20,571 nucleotides of DNA from Actinomycetes bacterium. GTDB lineage: Bacteria; Actinomycetota; Coriobacteriia; Coriobacteriales; JAEZXW01. The notes under the pieces were generated by a model. It did not search any database and was not told the origin of the DNA. It saw only the letters and a list, made by a program, of their open reading frames with translations. This document shows, piece by piece, positions 1 through 7,000 of the stretch. The position numbers were made by a program, and so were the translations under genes. The stretch covers positions 1 through 20,571 of the forward strand of contig JAEZXW010000007.1 in assembly GCA_023419515.1 (NCBI GenBank), given 5' to 3'. Numbering within the stretch: the stretch's first letter is position 1; every line of letters begins with the position of its first letter.

Positions 1-14
1 GAGGGGATAGGCAT

Positions 15-554
15 ATGGCAAAACGTTGGTATGTGATTCATACCTATTCTGGTTATGAGAACAAGGTCAAGGCTGATCTGCTTAATCGCATTGAGTCGAT
101 GGAGCTGCATGATCGCATCTTTGACATTCAGATTCCAACCGAGACGGTGACTGAGATCAAGGAGGGTGGCAAGCGTGTCACCCAGGAAAAGATCATCATG
201 CCAGGTTATGTCTTGGTTCGTATGATTATGGATGATAAGAGCTGGAGTGCTGTTCGCGGTACAACTGGTGTTACGGGCTTTGTTGGTCCACAAGGTCATC
301 CTGAGCCGCTTTCTCGTGCGGAGTATCAAAAGATCATGCGCCGCACGGGCGTTGAACCGCAGACTCCTCGTGCTACCACAACTGATGTCGAGGTTGGCCA
401 GACTATCAAGGTCGTTTCTGGTCCATTGGCAGACTTTGAGGGCACAGTCAGTGAAATTGACTTAAGTGCTGGCAAGGTCAAGGTCATGGTTTCGATCTTT
501 GGTCGCGAGACTCCCGTTGAGCTTTCGTTTGACCAGATTGCGAGCACCGATTAA
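15..554 (+). CDS. nusG: Transcription termination/antitermination factor NusG
   Basis: NusG binds the β' clamp of RNA polymerase, affects pausing and Rho termination, and couples transcription to translation. The 179-residue protein begins MAKRWYVIHTYSGYE, the NusG N-terminal (NGN) domain opening, with the conserved IMPGYVLVRM stretch near residues 62-71. It ends in a KOW domain (about residues 125-175) containing VVSGPLADFEGTV. The length is close to E. coli NusG, without the long acidic N-terminal extension seen in many Actinobacteria. ATG 15 is preceded by a GAGGGG Shine-Dalgarno at 1-6. A secE gene would be expected just upstream but lies outside the window. rplK follows after 120 bases, so the two are probably co-transcribed. 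Confidence 0.97.
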   Translation: MAKRWYVIHTYSGYENKVKADLLNRIESMELHDRIFDIQIPTETVTEIKEGGKRVTQEKIIMPGYVLVRMIMDDKSWSAVRGTTGVTGFVGPQGHPEPLSRAEYQKIMRRTGVEPQTPRATTTDVEVGQTIKVVSGPLADFEGTVSEIDLSAGKVKVMVSIFGRETPVELSFDQIASTD

Positions 555-674
555 ACGCTCGCCACACATTTGTTTTTAATGAGCTTGCTGTGCCTTGGAT
601 TTAAGGACGCTTCTCGCAGGATGCTCAAGAAGATACCGACGAACTTTGTATGACATGAAGGGTTTTGAGTAATT

Positions 675-1109
675 ATGGCTAAGCCTAAAAAGGTAACCGG
701 CTTTATTAAGCTTCAAATTCCTGCAGGTGCTGCTAACCCTGCACCACCAATCGGTCCTGCACTTTCTGCGCAGCAAGTAAACATCATGGATTTCTGCACG
801 CAGTTCAACGCTGCAACCAAGGAGCAGTCTGGCACCATCATTCCAGTTGAGATCACAGTTTACGAGGATAGGTCTTTCACCTTTATCTGCAAGACTCCTC
901 CAGCACCAGTGCTCATCAAGGAGGCTCTTAAGCTTAAGAGTGGTTCCGCTGTCCCTCAGCGCGACAAGGTTGGTGAGCTTTCTCAGCAGCAGCTTCGTGA
1001 GATCGCTGAGCTCAAGCTTCCCGATCTCAACGCCAACGATGTTGAGGCTGCAATGAAGATCATCGCAGGTACCGCTCGTTCAATGGGTGTTACTATCGCC
1101 CAAGATTAA
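675..1109 (+). CDS. rplK: Large-subunit ribosomal protein L11
   Basis: L11 binds the GTPase-associated region of 23S rRNA and forms the base of the L7/L12 stalk. The 144-residue product has the usual family length. It shows the proline-rich N-terminal domain (PAGAANPAPPIGPALS, about residues 16-31) and a C-terminal rRNA-binding domain ending in the conserved AGTARSMGV segment. The start at ATG 675 is set by the conserved MAKPKKVTG opening; a modest AAGGG lies about 12 bases upstream. The 120-base spacer from nusG can fold (TGAGC 580-584 with GCTCA 623-627, enclosing CCTT/AAGG at 593-606). L1 autoregulates the L11-L1 operon from such a leader in other bacteria, but I cannot show that this fold is an L1 site. 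Confidence 0.97.
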   Translation: MAKPKKVTGFIKLQIPAGAANPAPPIGPALSAQQVNIMDFCTQFNAATKEQSGTIIPVEITVYEDRSFTFICKTPPAPVLIKEALKLKSGSAVPQRDKVGELSQQQLREIAELKLPDLNANDVEAAMKIIAGTARSMGVTIAQD

Positions 1110-1120
1110 GGAGCAGTCAT

Positions 1121-1174
1121 GAGGCTCTCAATTAGGCGAGCCTTTTGCTGATATACCCGTGGGAGAAACTCACG
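1121..1174 (+). promoter_or_regulatory. Two RNA hairpins in the rplK-rplA spacer
   Basis: Hairpin 1 pairs AGGCTC (1122-1127) with GAGCCT (1138-1143) around a 10-base loop and runs into TTT, so it resembles a weak attenuator. AGCA (1112-1115) can add an outer pairing with TGCT (1146-1149). Hairpin 2 pairs CGTGGG (1158-1163) with CTCACG (1169-1174) around AGAAA, with one G-T pair, and ends 17 bases before the rplA Shine-Dalgarno. They could tune rplA expression or mark L1 control. Function is inferred only from position and pairing. Confidence 0.4.
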
Positions 1175-1201
1175 TTTCGCCATCACCACTAGGAGGAACT
1201 T

Positions 1202-1912
1202 ATGGCAAAGCACGGAAAGAAATTCGTTGCTGCATCACAAAAGGTTGATGCAAAGAAGCTCTACGATCCATTTGAGGGCTTCAATCTTGTCAAGGAAATC
1301 GCGTTTGCAGGCTTTGATGAGACGGTGGATGTCAACATCCGCCTTGGCATCGACACCCGCAAGGCAGATCAGGCAATTCGTGGCTCAATTTCATTGCCAC
1401 ACGGTACTGGTTCAGACGTTCGTGTCGCTGTTTTTGCTGAGGGCGAGAAGGCTCGTGAGGCAGAGGCCGCTGGCGCTGATGTTGTTGGTGCAGATGACTT
1501 GGTCGCTCAGATCCAGGCTGGCGAGATCAACTTTGATGCTGTTGTTGCAACTCCAGACATGATGAGCCGCGTTGGTCGTTTGGGTAAGATCTTGGGCCCT
1601 CGTGGTTTGATGCCCAACCCTAAGCTTGGCACCGTTACCATGGACGTTGATCGCATGGTCAAGGAGCTCAAGGCTGGTCGTGTTGAGTATCGTGCGGATC
1701 GCTATGGTATCTGCCATGTCCAGCTTGGTAAGGTTTCATTTGACACTACTGCTCTGACTGAGAACTACGCTGCTCTGATCGAGGAGATCCTGCGCGTTAA
1801 GCCTTCAACCGCAAAGGGCAAGTACGTCATCTCCGTTTCAATCTCATCAACCATGGGTCCTGGTGTTATGCTCGACCCAACCAAGACTCGCCAACTGGTT
1901 CCACAGGCTTAA
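1202..1912 (+). CDS. rplA: Large-subunit ribosomal protein L1
   Basis: L1 forms the mobile stalk near the ribosomal E site and in many bacteria represses its own operon by binding mRNA. The 236-residue protein has the typical length. It carries the conserved signature GKILGPRGLMPNPKLGT (around residues 128-144) and a C-terminal segment containing KGKYV and SSTMGPGV. ATG 1202 follows a near-perfect AGGAGGA Shine-Dalgarno at 1191-1197. It sits 92 bases after rplK in a folded spacer and 477 bases before rplJ, the L10 leader lying in between. I see no convincing terminator directly after it, so read-through into the L10 leader is plausible. Confidence 0.97.
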   Translation: MAKHGKKFVAASQKVDAKKLYDPFEGFNLVKEIAFAGFDETVDVNIRLGIDTRKADQAIRGSISLPHGTGSDVRVAVFAEGEKAREAEAAGADVVGADDLVAQIQAGEINFDAVVATPDMMSRVGRLGKILGPRGLMPNPKLGTVTMDVDRMVKELKAGRVEYRADRYGICHVQLGKVSFDTTALTENYAALIEEILRVKPSTAKGKYVISVSISSTMGPGVMLDPTKTRQLVPQA

Positions 1913-2099
1913 AGCATCTGCCTGCAGGGATAGTAACGAGCTTTACAAGGCACACGGACTGATCAACCAAAATAGAAAGAGATTAGCCCTCACTCGTGTC
2001 ATTCGATCAGCTTTTAGTCGGTAGCTTCGCACGATGCAAAGGTTCATGAGCTATAAAGCGTGTAACTTTTTAGCACCGTGTGAAGTTTGCCGACAAATA

Positions 2100-2262
2100 T
2101 AAGCAAAGCCCTTGCTCTGCTAGGGCAAAACGGGGAGAATATCCCACTGTTGATAATTAAAAATCGCACGAATCCGCTACCCAAGACAGCCGGTAATCGC
2201 TCAAGCGATGTAATGACAAGATCGGGATCACCCGTCGAGTCGCCCGCCGAGGTTAAGGAACA
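2100..2262 (+). ncRNA. L10 leader (autoregulatory mRNA element)
   Basis: The L10 leader binds the L10-(L7/L12) complex and controls rplJ-rplL expression. The core is recognisable: CCCAAGACAGC at 2180-2190 and CCCGCCGAGG at 2243-2252 match the conserved kink-turn strands I know from this RNA family. Between them are hairpins ATCGC/GCGAT (2196-2209, TCAA loop) and CGGG/CCCG (2223-2234). Upstream hairpins are GCCCT/AGGGC (2108-2126) and GGGA/TCCC near 2133-2144. In the stem next to the kink-turn, GCCGG opposite CCCGC leaves one C-C mismatch. The element is followed at once by a terminator-like hairpin. The 190 bases before it (1913-2099) hold no clear gene or promoter, only a TATAAA at 2052-2057 without a good -35. 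Exact boundaries are uncertain. Confidence 0.8.
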
Positions 2263-2282
2263 TTTTTAATCGACCTTATGAG

Positions 2283-2324
2283 CCCTCAATGCTGTGTTGA
2301 GTACGACCAGTTTTGAGGGTTTTT
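2283..2324 (+). terminator. Attenuator terminator of the L10 leader
   Basis: CCCTCAA (2283-2289) pairs with TTGAGGG (2313-2319), followed by TTTTT (2320-2324). This is an intrinsic terminator placed between the L10 leader core and rplJ. The left arm can instead pair locally: CTCAA 2285-2289 with TTGAG 2297-2301 around a 7-base loop. That pairing excludes the terminator, so the region has the two-state look of a transcription attenuator. Confidence 0.75.
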
Positions 2325-2357
2325 GCATATCATGCGCCCTTTGTTGTGGTTAAGGAT

Positions 2358-2383
2358 CGTGCATGAGATGCACGTAAGGAGGT
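2358..2383 (+). promoter_or_regulatory. Hairpin abutting the rplJ ribosome binding site
   Basis: CGTGCAT (2358-2364) and ATGCACG (2368-2374) form a perfect 7-base-pair stem with a 3-base loop. It ends one base before a consensus Shine-Dalgarno, AAGGAGGT (2376-2383), which is six bases from the rplJ ATG at 2390. The hairpin leaves the ribosome site single-stranded and may act as a stability or processing boundary. Confidence 0.6.
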
Positions 2384-2389
2384 GTACAG

Positions 2390-2914
2390 ATGCCAACACA
2401 AGCTAAGCAAGATCAGGTAGCAGAAATTTCTGCTCGCCTTGAGGACGTTAACAGCGTTTACGTCGTGGACTATCGTGGTCTTTCGGTCAAGAAATCCGAG
2501 GAGCTTAGGCGTGCCCTTCGTGAGGCTGACGCAGAGATCAAGATCTATAAAAACAATCTCATGAAGATTGCTCTTGAGCAAAAGGAGATCAGCGGCATTG
2601 AGGATATCCTCGAAGGCCCAACGGCATTCGTGTTCATGAACAATGATCCCGTTGCTCCAGCTAAGGTGCTCAAGGAGTTCGCTGCGGAAAACCCTGTTCT
2701 CGAGATCAAGGGTGGTTTGGGTGAGTCTGGTGCTCTTTCTGTTGAAGACATCAAGGCAATCGCAGATCTCCCAAGCCAGGAGGAGCTCATCGCCAAGCTG
2801 CTGGGTACCCTGCAAAATCCGCTCACTCAGGTGGTTCGCGTTTTCAACGGTCCAGCTCAAGGCCTGGTTACTGCTCTTCACGCAATCCAGGATCAGAAGG
2901 ATTCTGCTGCGTAA
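2390..2914 (+). CDS. rplJ: Large-subunit ribosomal protein L10
   Basis: L10 anchors the L7/L12 dimers to the ribosome and, with L7/L12, represses its own mRNA through the leader upstream. The product has 174 residues, normal for the family. The N-terminal half shows the rRNA-binding fold, with the conserved VDYRGLSV stretch near residue 25 and the KNNLMKIAL segment near residue 53. The C-terminal helix (about residues 140-170, LLGTLQNPLTQVVRVFNG then a short tail) is where L7/L12 dimers dock. The start at ATG 2390 is fixed by a consensus AAGGAGGT at 2376-2383. The gene is followed by a 211-base structured spacer before rplL. Confidence 0.97.
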   Translation: MPTQAKQDQVAEISARLEDVNSVYVVDYRGLSVKKSEELRRALREADAEIKIYKNNLMKIALEQKEISGIEDILEGPTAFVFMNNDPVAPAKVLKEFAAENPVLEIKGGLGESGALSVEDIKAIADLPSQEELIAKLLGTLQNPLTQVVRVFNGPAQGLVTALHAIQDQKDSAA

Positions 2915-2977
2915 GACAGCGCGATGCGGCGTAAGCGTTGCCCAGCAGGCCGCTTAGCACCGCAAGCGCTGAGGCCA

Positions 2978-3062
2978 TCACCCGTCCCTCGGGTGACAAC
3001 CGCAAGGCGTTAGGCTCAAACACTGCCAGTCTTGCACCAAAAACAAGGCGCAAAAGCCTTGC
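2978..3062 (+). promoter_or_regulatory. Structured rplJ-rplL intergenic RNA
   Basis: The spacer contains a perfect 7-base-pair hairpin, TCACCCG (2978-2984) with CGGGTGA (2990-2996), loop TCCCT. A second hairpin pairs CAAGGC (3044-3049) with GCCTTG (3056-3061), loop GCAAAA. The same right arm, extended to GCCTTGC (3056-3062), can instead pair with GCAAGGC at 3002-3008, so two folds compete. Neither has a U-tract, which argues against simple termination. RNA processing or translational adjustment of rplL relative to rplJ is a reasonable inference. Confidence 0.5.
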
Positions 3063-3092
3063 ACTGATTAGTAAACACACGCGGATGCACGA

Positions 3093-3117
3093 TGTATCCG
3101 TCCATACACGAAAAGGA
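3093..3117 (+). promoter_or_regulatory. Hairpin next to the rplL ribosome binding site
   Basis: TGTAT (3093-3097) pairs with ATACA (3104-3108) around CCGTCC, two bases before the AAAAGGA Shine-Dalgarno (3111-3117). An alternative stem pairs CGGAT (3082-3086) with ATCCG (3096-3100). The arrangement echoes the hairpin placed right before the rplJ ribosome site. Confidence 0.45.
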
Positions 3118-3125
3118 TGTGTATC

Positions 3126-3512
3126 ATGGCTGTAACTCGTGAAGAGATCGTAGAGGCCCTTAAGGCTATGCCAGCTCTCGAGCTTTCTGAGCTCGTCAAG
3201 GAGCTTGAGGAAGTATTCGGCGTTTCCGCTGCTGCTCCTGTTATGGTTGCTGGCGGCGCTCCAGCTGCTGGTGCTGCACCTGCTGCTGAGGAGAAGGATG
3301 AGTTTGACGTAGAGCTCACCTCATTTGGCGATAAGAAGATCGACGTCATCAAGGTTGTCCGTGAGCTCACCTCACTCGGCCTCAAGGATGCTAAGGAGCT
3401 CGTTGAGAAGGCTCCAGTCGTCATCACCGGCTTTGAGGGTGCTGCTAAGGATAAGGCTGAAGAGGCTAAGGCCAAGCTTGAAGAGGTTGGCGCTACCATT
3501 ACCCTCAAGTAG
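3126..3512 (+). CDS. rplL: Large-subunit ribosomal protein L7/L12
   Basis: L7/L12 is the multicopy stalk protein that recruits and activates translational GTPases. The 128-residue product has an N-terminal dimerisation domain (MAVTREEIVEALKAMPALE), an Ala/Gly/Pro-rich hinge at about residues 37-58, and the C-terminal factor-binding domain with KIDVIKVVRELT and LGLKDAKELVE. I chose ATG 3126. The ATG at 3117 would add three residues but overlaps the Shine-Dalgarno AAAAGGA, which lies eight bases before 3126. A strong terminator 57 bases after the stop ends this operon segment. Confidence 0.96.
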   Translation: MAVTREEIVEALKAMPALELSELVKELEEVFGVSAAAPVMVAGGAPAAGAAPAAEEKDEFDVELTSFGDKKIDVIKVVRELTSLGLKDAKELVEKAPVVITGFEGAAKDKAEEAKAKLEEVGATITLK

Positions 3513-3569
3513 TCTGTCGTATCTTCAGACTCGCGCGCGTGAATGCGCGGCAATTATTTCACTAGAATT

Positions 3570-3613
3570 CAGGCCTGCTTGCCCAGTGTGAGCAGGCCTG
3601 TTTCGTACTTTTT
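3570..3613 (+). terminator. Intrinsic terminator after rplL
   Basis: CAGGCCTGCT (3570-3579) and AGCAGGCCTG (3591-3600) form a perfect 10-base-pair stem with an 11-base loop, followed by TTTCGTACTTTTT (3601-3613). It separates the ribosomal protein operon from rpoBC. A smaller GC-rich hairpin (CGCGC 3534-3538 with GCGCG 3545-3549) lies just upstream. Confidence 0.88.
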
Positions 3614-3878
3614 GCTCACTTTTGTTGGCGCCTGAAATCAAAAACGCATCCCCTCAGAGCAGAGTGCAGATGCTGCGCCATATTCGCCTGATCCAGCGCT
3701 ATAAACGCAGCGGCAAAAAGCCCCAATCCTCAGCCACGAACACCGCTGCAAATCCCGCTCATTTAGCCCCGCAATTTTCTCATAGAAAATTCATAGATGC
3801 CTTTTGGCACATCCAATCACTTCCGCGCATGACCTGCAGTTTTGTTGGATAAACAAAAAGCGAAATCACCCTACAGCG
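3614..3878. other. Non-coding spacer before the rpoBC promoter
   Basis: I find no credible gene here. Reading frames are short, lack a ribosome site and resemble no protein I know. The visible structure is an inverted repeat, AATTTTC (3773-3779) with GAAAATT (3785-3791) around TCATA, overlapped by a direct repeat of TCATAGA (3780-3786 and 3791-3797). The octamer GCAATTTT at 3771-3778 recurs nearer the promoter. Confidence 0.6.
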
Positions 3879-3894
3879 CAAAATTGCAATTTTG
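3879..3894. promoter_or_regulatory. 16-bp perfect palindrome upstream of the rpoB promoter
   Basis: CAAAATTGCAATTTTG reads the same on both strands. It lies 13 bases before the -35 hexamer at 3908, about positions -64 to -49 from the predicted transcription start, which is where an UP element or a dimeric activator or repressor would sit. The A-rich run AAGTAAAAGAA (3897-3907) fills the proximal UP-element position. Function is inferred from position. Confidence 0.55.
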
Positions 3895-3907
3895 TCAAGT
3901 AAAAGAA

Positions 3908-3936
3908 TTGACGAAGGCCTTGACCTTGCATATATT
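3908..3936 (+). promoter_or_regulatory. Housekeeping-type promoter of rpoBC
   Basis: TTGACG (3908-3913) and TATATT (3931-3936) are spaced by exactly 17 bases, close to the primary sigma factor consensus. The predicted start is near 3943, giving an mRNA leader of about 65 bases before rpoB. Together with the terminator after rplL it indicates that rpoBC is transcribed separately from the ribosomal protein genes, or at least can be. Confidence 0.8.
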
Positions 3937-4007
3937 GTCAGTTTGCGACTTATGCAATTTTTTGTGGGAAGCCGCATATTTCAGGATGCAAAAGGAGGAG
4001 TCGCCTG

Positions 4008-7000
4008 GTGCGAAACGTTGACGTTGCCTCAAACATTCCAAGTACTGACAAGCATCATGAGCGTATCAGTTTTGGGATGATCCCATCTGCCATGCAGATG
4101 CCCAATCTTATTGCTGTGCAAAAAGAATCGTTTGAGTGGTTTATCACCGAGGGTCTCAAAGAGACCTTCCAGGATATTGCCCCCATCGAAAACGCTGCCA
4201 AGACTATGATGGTCACTTTTGGTGATCACGAGTTTGGTGACCCTAAGCACACGGTTGAAGAGTGTAAAGAGCGCGATATTTCTTATCAAGCCCCACTTTT
4301 GACCGAGGTGCGCGTGGTCAACAAGGAGACCGGCGAGATGCAGGAAAACGTCGTCTTCATGGGCGATTTTCCGATGATGACCTCGCGCGGTACCTTCATC
4401 ATCAATGGTAGTGAGCGCGTTGTTGTTTCGCAGCTCGTTCGTTCGCCGGGTGTGTACTACTCCTATGAGCGTGATAAGACTTCAGACCGCATGCTCGAGA
4501 CCTGCAAGGTTATTCCTGCGCGTGGTGCGTGGCTTGAGTTTGAGACTGATAAGCGTGACGTACTCTACCTGCGCATCGATCGCGGCCGCAAGCAGCCGGC
4601 TACTCAGCTGTTGCGCGCGCTTGGTATCGCAGTCACCAACGAGGAGATCATTGAGATTCTCGGCAACAGCGAGTTGGTTCAAAACACTCTCGCACGCGAT
4701 AACACCAGCACGCGTGAGGAGGCGCTACTTGAGCTCTACCGTCGCTTGCGTCCTGGCGAGCCTCTGGCGGTTGATTCTGCTCACGCGCTTTTGAGCGGCC
4801 TGTTCTTCAACCCACAGCGCTATGACCTCGCAAAGGTTGGTCGCTACAAGATCAACAAGAAGCTTGGCCTTGATATTCCTGAGGATGAATTCACCCTCAC
4901 CCCAGAAGACATCAAGGCGATCATGCGCTATATCGTTGATCTGGCAAACGGTGCGCCAGATCATCGCGTTGATGACATCGACCACTTTGGTAACCGCCGT
5001 ATCCGTACGGTGGGCGAGCTTATCCAGAACCAGTTCCGCATTGGCTTGACCCGCATGGAGCGCGTAGTTCGTGAGCGCATGTCGAGCCAGGAGCCCGATG
5101 ACATCACGCCGCAGTCACTCATCAACATTCGTCCGATCGTTGCTGCGATCAAAGAGTTCTTTGGCTCAAGCCAGCTCTCGCAGTTCATGGATCAGAATAA
5201 CCCGCTGGCAAGCGTCACGCATAAGCGTCGTCTTTCGGCGCTCGGTCCTGGCGGTTTGTCGCGTGAGCGCGCTGGCATGGAGGTCCGTGACGTCCACAGC
5301 TCACACTACAGCCGCATGTGCCCGATTGAGACCCCTGAAGGTCAAAACATCGGTCTGATCGGTTCGCTGGCAACCTATGCTCGCGTCAACCGCTTTGGCT
5401 TTATTGAGGCGCCATACCGCCGCGTTAAGGACGGCAAGGTGACCGATGAGGTCGATTACCTGACGGCTGACAAAGAGGAAAACTACGTCATTGCTCAGGC
5501 AAACGACATTTTTGATCCTGAGACACGCGAGTTTATTGAATACGATGCCGAAAAAGATCAGTGGATCAAGGCAGAGCGTGTGCTTGCTCGTGCCAAGGAC
5601 TTCAAGGGTGACTTTGGTGAACCCGCGCTTGTGCCAGTCGAAGAAGTCGACTACATGGATGTTTCACCTCAGCAAATGGTATCCATCGCAACTGCGCTGA
5701 TTCCATTCTTGGAGCACGACGATGCAAACCGCGCTCTCATGGGCTCGAACATGCAGCGTCAGGCTGTGCCGTTGCTGCGTCCTCATGCGCCGCTCGTTGG
5801 TACCGGCCTTGAGCATCGCGCAGTTGTTGACTCGGGAGACATCTTCATCGCTGAGCACGATGGTATCGTTGATTTTGCTGATGCAAACGTCATCCGTGTT
5901 CGCCGTGAGTCTGGTGAGCTCGATGAGTACGTCCTGCCCAAGTATCAGCGCTCAAACCAGAGCACTTGCATCAACCACAAGCCAATCGTCTACATCGGCC
6001 AGTCGGTCAAGAAGGGCGATGTGTTGGCCGATGGTCCGTCATGCAAGAACGGCGAGCTCGCGCTTGGCCAAAACCTCACCGTGGCATACATGCCATGGGA
6101 AGGCTACAACTACGAGGACGCTATCATCGTCAGCGAGCGTGTGGTTGCCGAGGATCTCTTGACCTCGATCCACATCTCCAAGCATGAGATCGATGCTCGC
6201 GATACCAAGCTCGGTGTTGAGGAGATCACAGCTGAGATTCCAAACGTCTCCGATGAGATGCTTTCACACCTCGATTCCGACGGTATTATCCGCATCGGTG
6301 CTGAGGTTCACGCTGGTGATGTTCTGGTTGGTAAGGTCACGCCAAAGGGTGAGACTGAGCTGACTGCTGAGGAGCGCTTGCTTCGCGCTGTCTTTGGTGA
6401 AAAGGCGCGTGAGGTTCGCGATACCTCGCTACGCATGCCACACGGCTCTTATGGTCGGGTCATCGGTGTTGTGCGCTTTGATCGCAACAATGGCGATGAG
6501 CTGGCACCCGGTGTGAACCAGCTCGTTCGCGTTTACGTTGCTCAGCGCCGCAAGATCCAGGCGGGCGACAAGCTTTCTGGTCGTCACGGTAACAAGGGTG
6601 TTATCAGCCGCATCTTGCCTGTTGAAGACATGCCTTATACCGCAGATGGCACCCCTGTGGACGTCATCTTGAACCCGCTCGGTGTTCCTTCTCGTATGAA
6701 CGTCGGCCAGTTGCTTGAGACTCACCTTGGTTGGGCAGCTGCTGCTGGTTGGAATGATGAGGGCGATGACTACATCCCTGGTCCTTTCACGATTGCAACG
6801 CCAGTCTTTGACGGTGCGACCGAGGAAGAGATCAACCGTGTGATCGATTTGGCCAACAAGAACCTGATTGCCCGCGCCTACGATCAGTATGGCGAGCATG
6901 CGCGCACCGAGTTTGTGCCACAGCTTTCAGCAACGGGTAAGACCACGCTCTACGATGGCCGCACGGGCGAGAAGTTCCGCGAGCCCATCACGGTTGGTAA

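Noticed and set aside
2052..2057. TATAAA as -10 of an internal promoter for the L10 leader
   Set aside because: No acceptable -35 at 16-18 bases and no extended -10, so support is too weak to list as a promoter.
2087..2269. 60-residue open frame between rplA and rplJ
   Set aside because: It lies on top of the L10 leader, has no ribosome site, and its composition reflects structured RNA rather than a protein.
3117..3125. Earlier ATG for rplL
   Set aside because: It overlaps the Shine-Dalgarno that serves ATG 3126, and the family begins at the MAVT-like position.
3622..3852. 76-residue open frame before rpoB
   Set aside because: No Shine-Dalgarno, no recognisable motif, and it runs through repeats and the upstream control region.
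6429..6899. 156-residue antisense frame within rpoB
   Set aside because: Opposite a conserved catalytic region of RpoB; its length is explained by codon bias of the sense gene.
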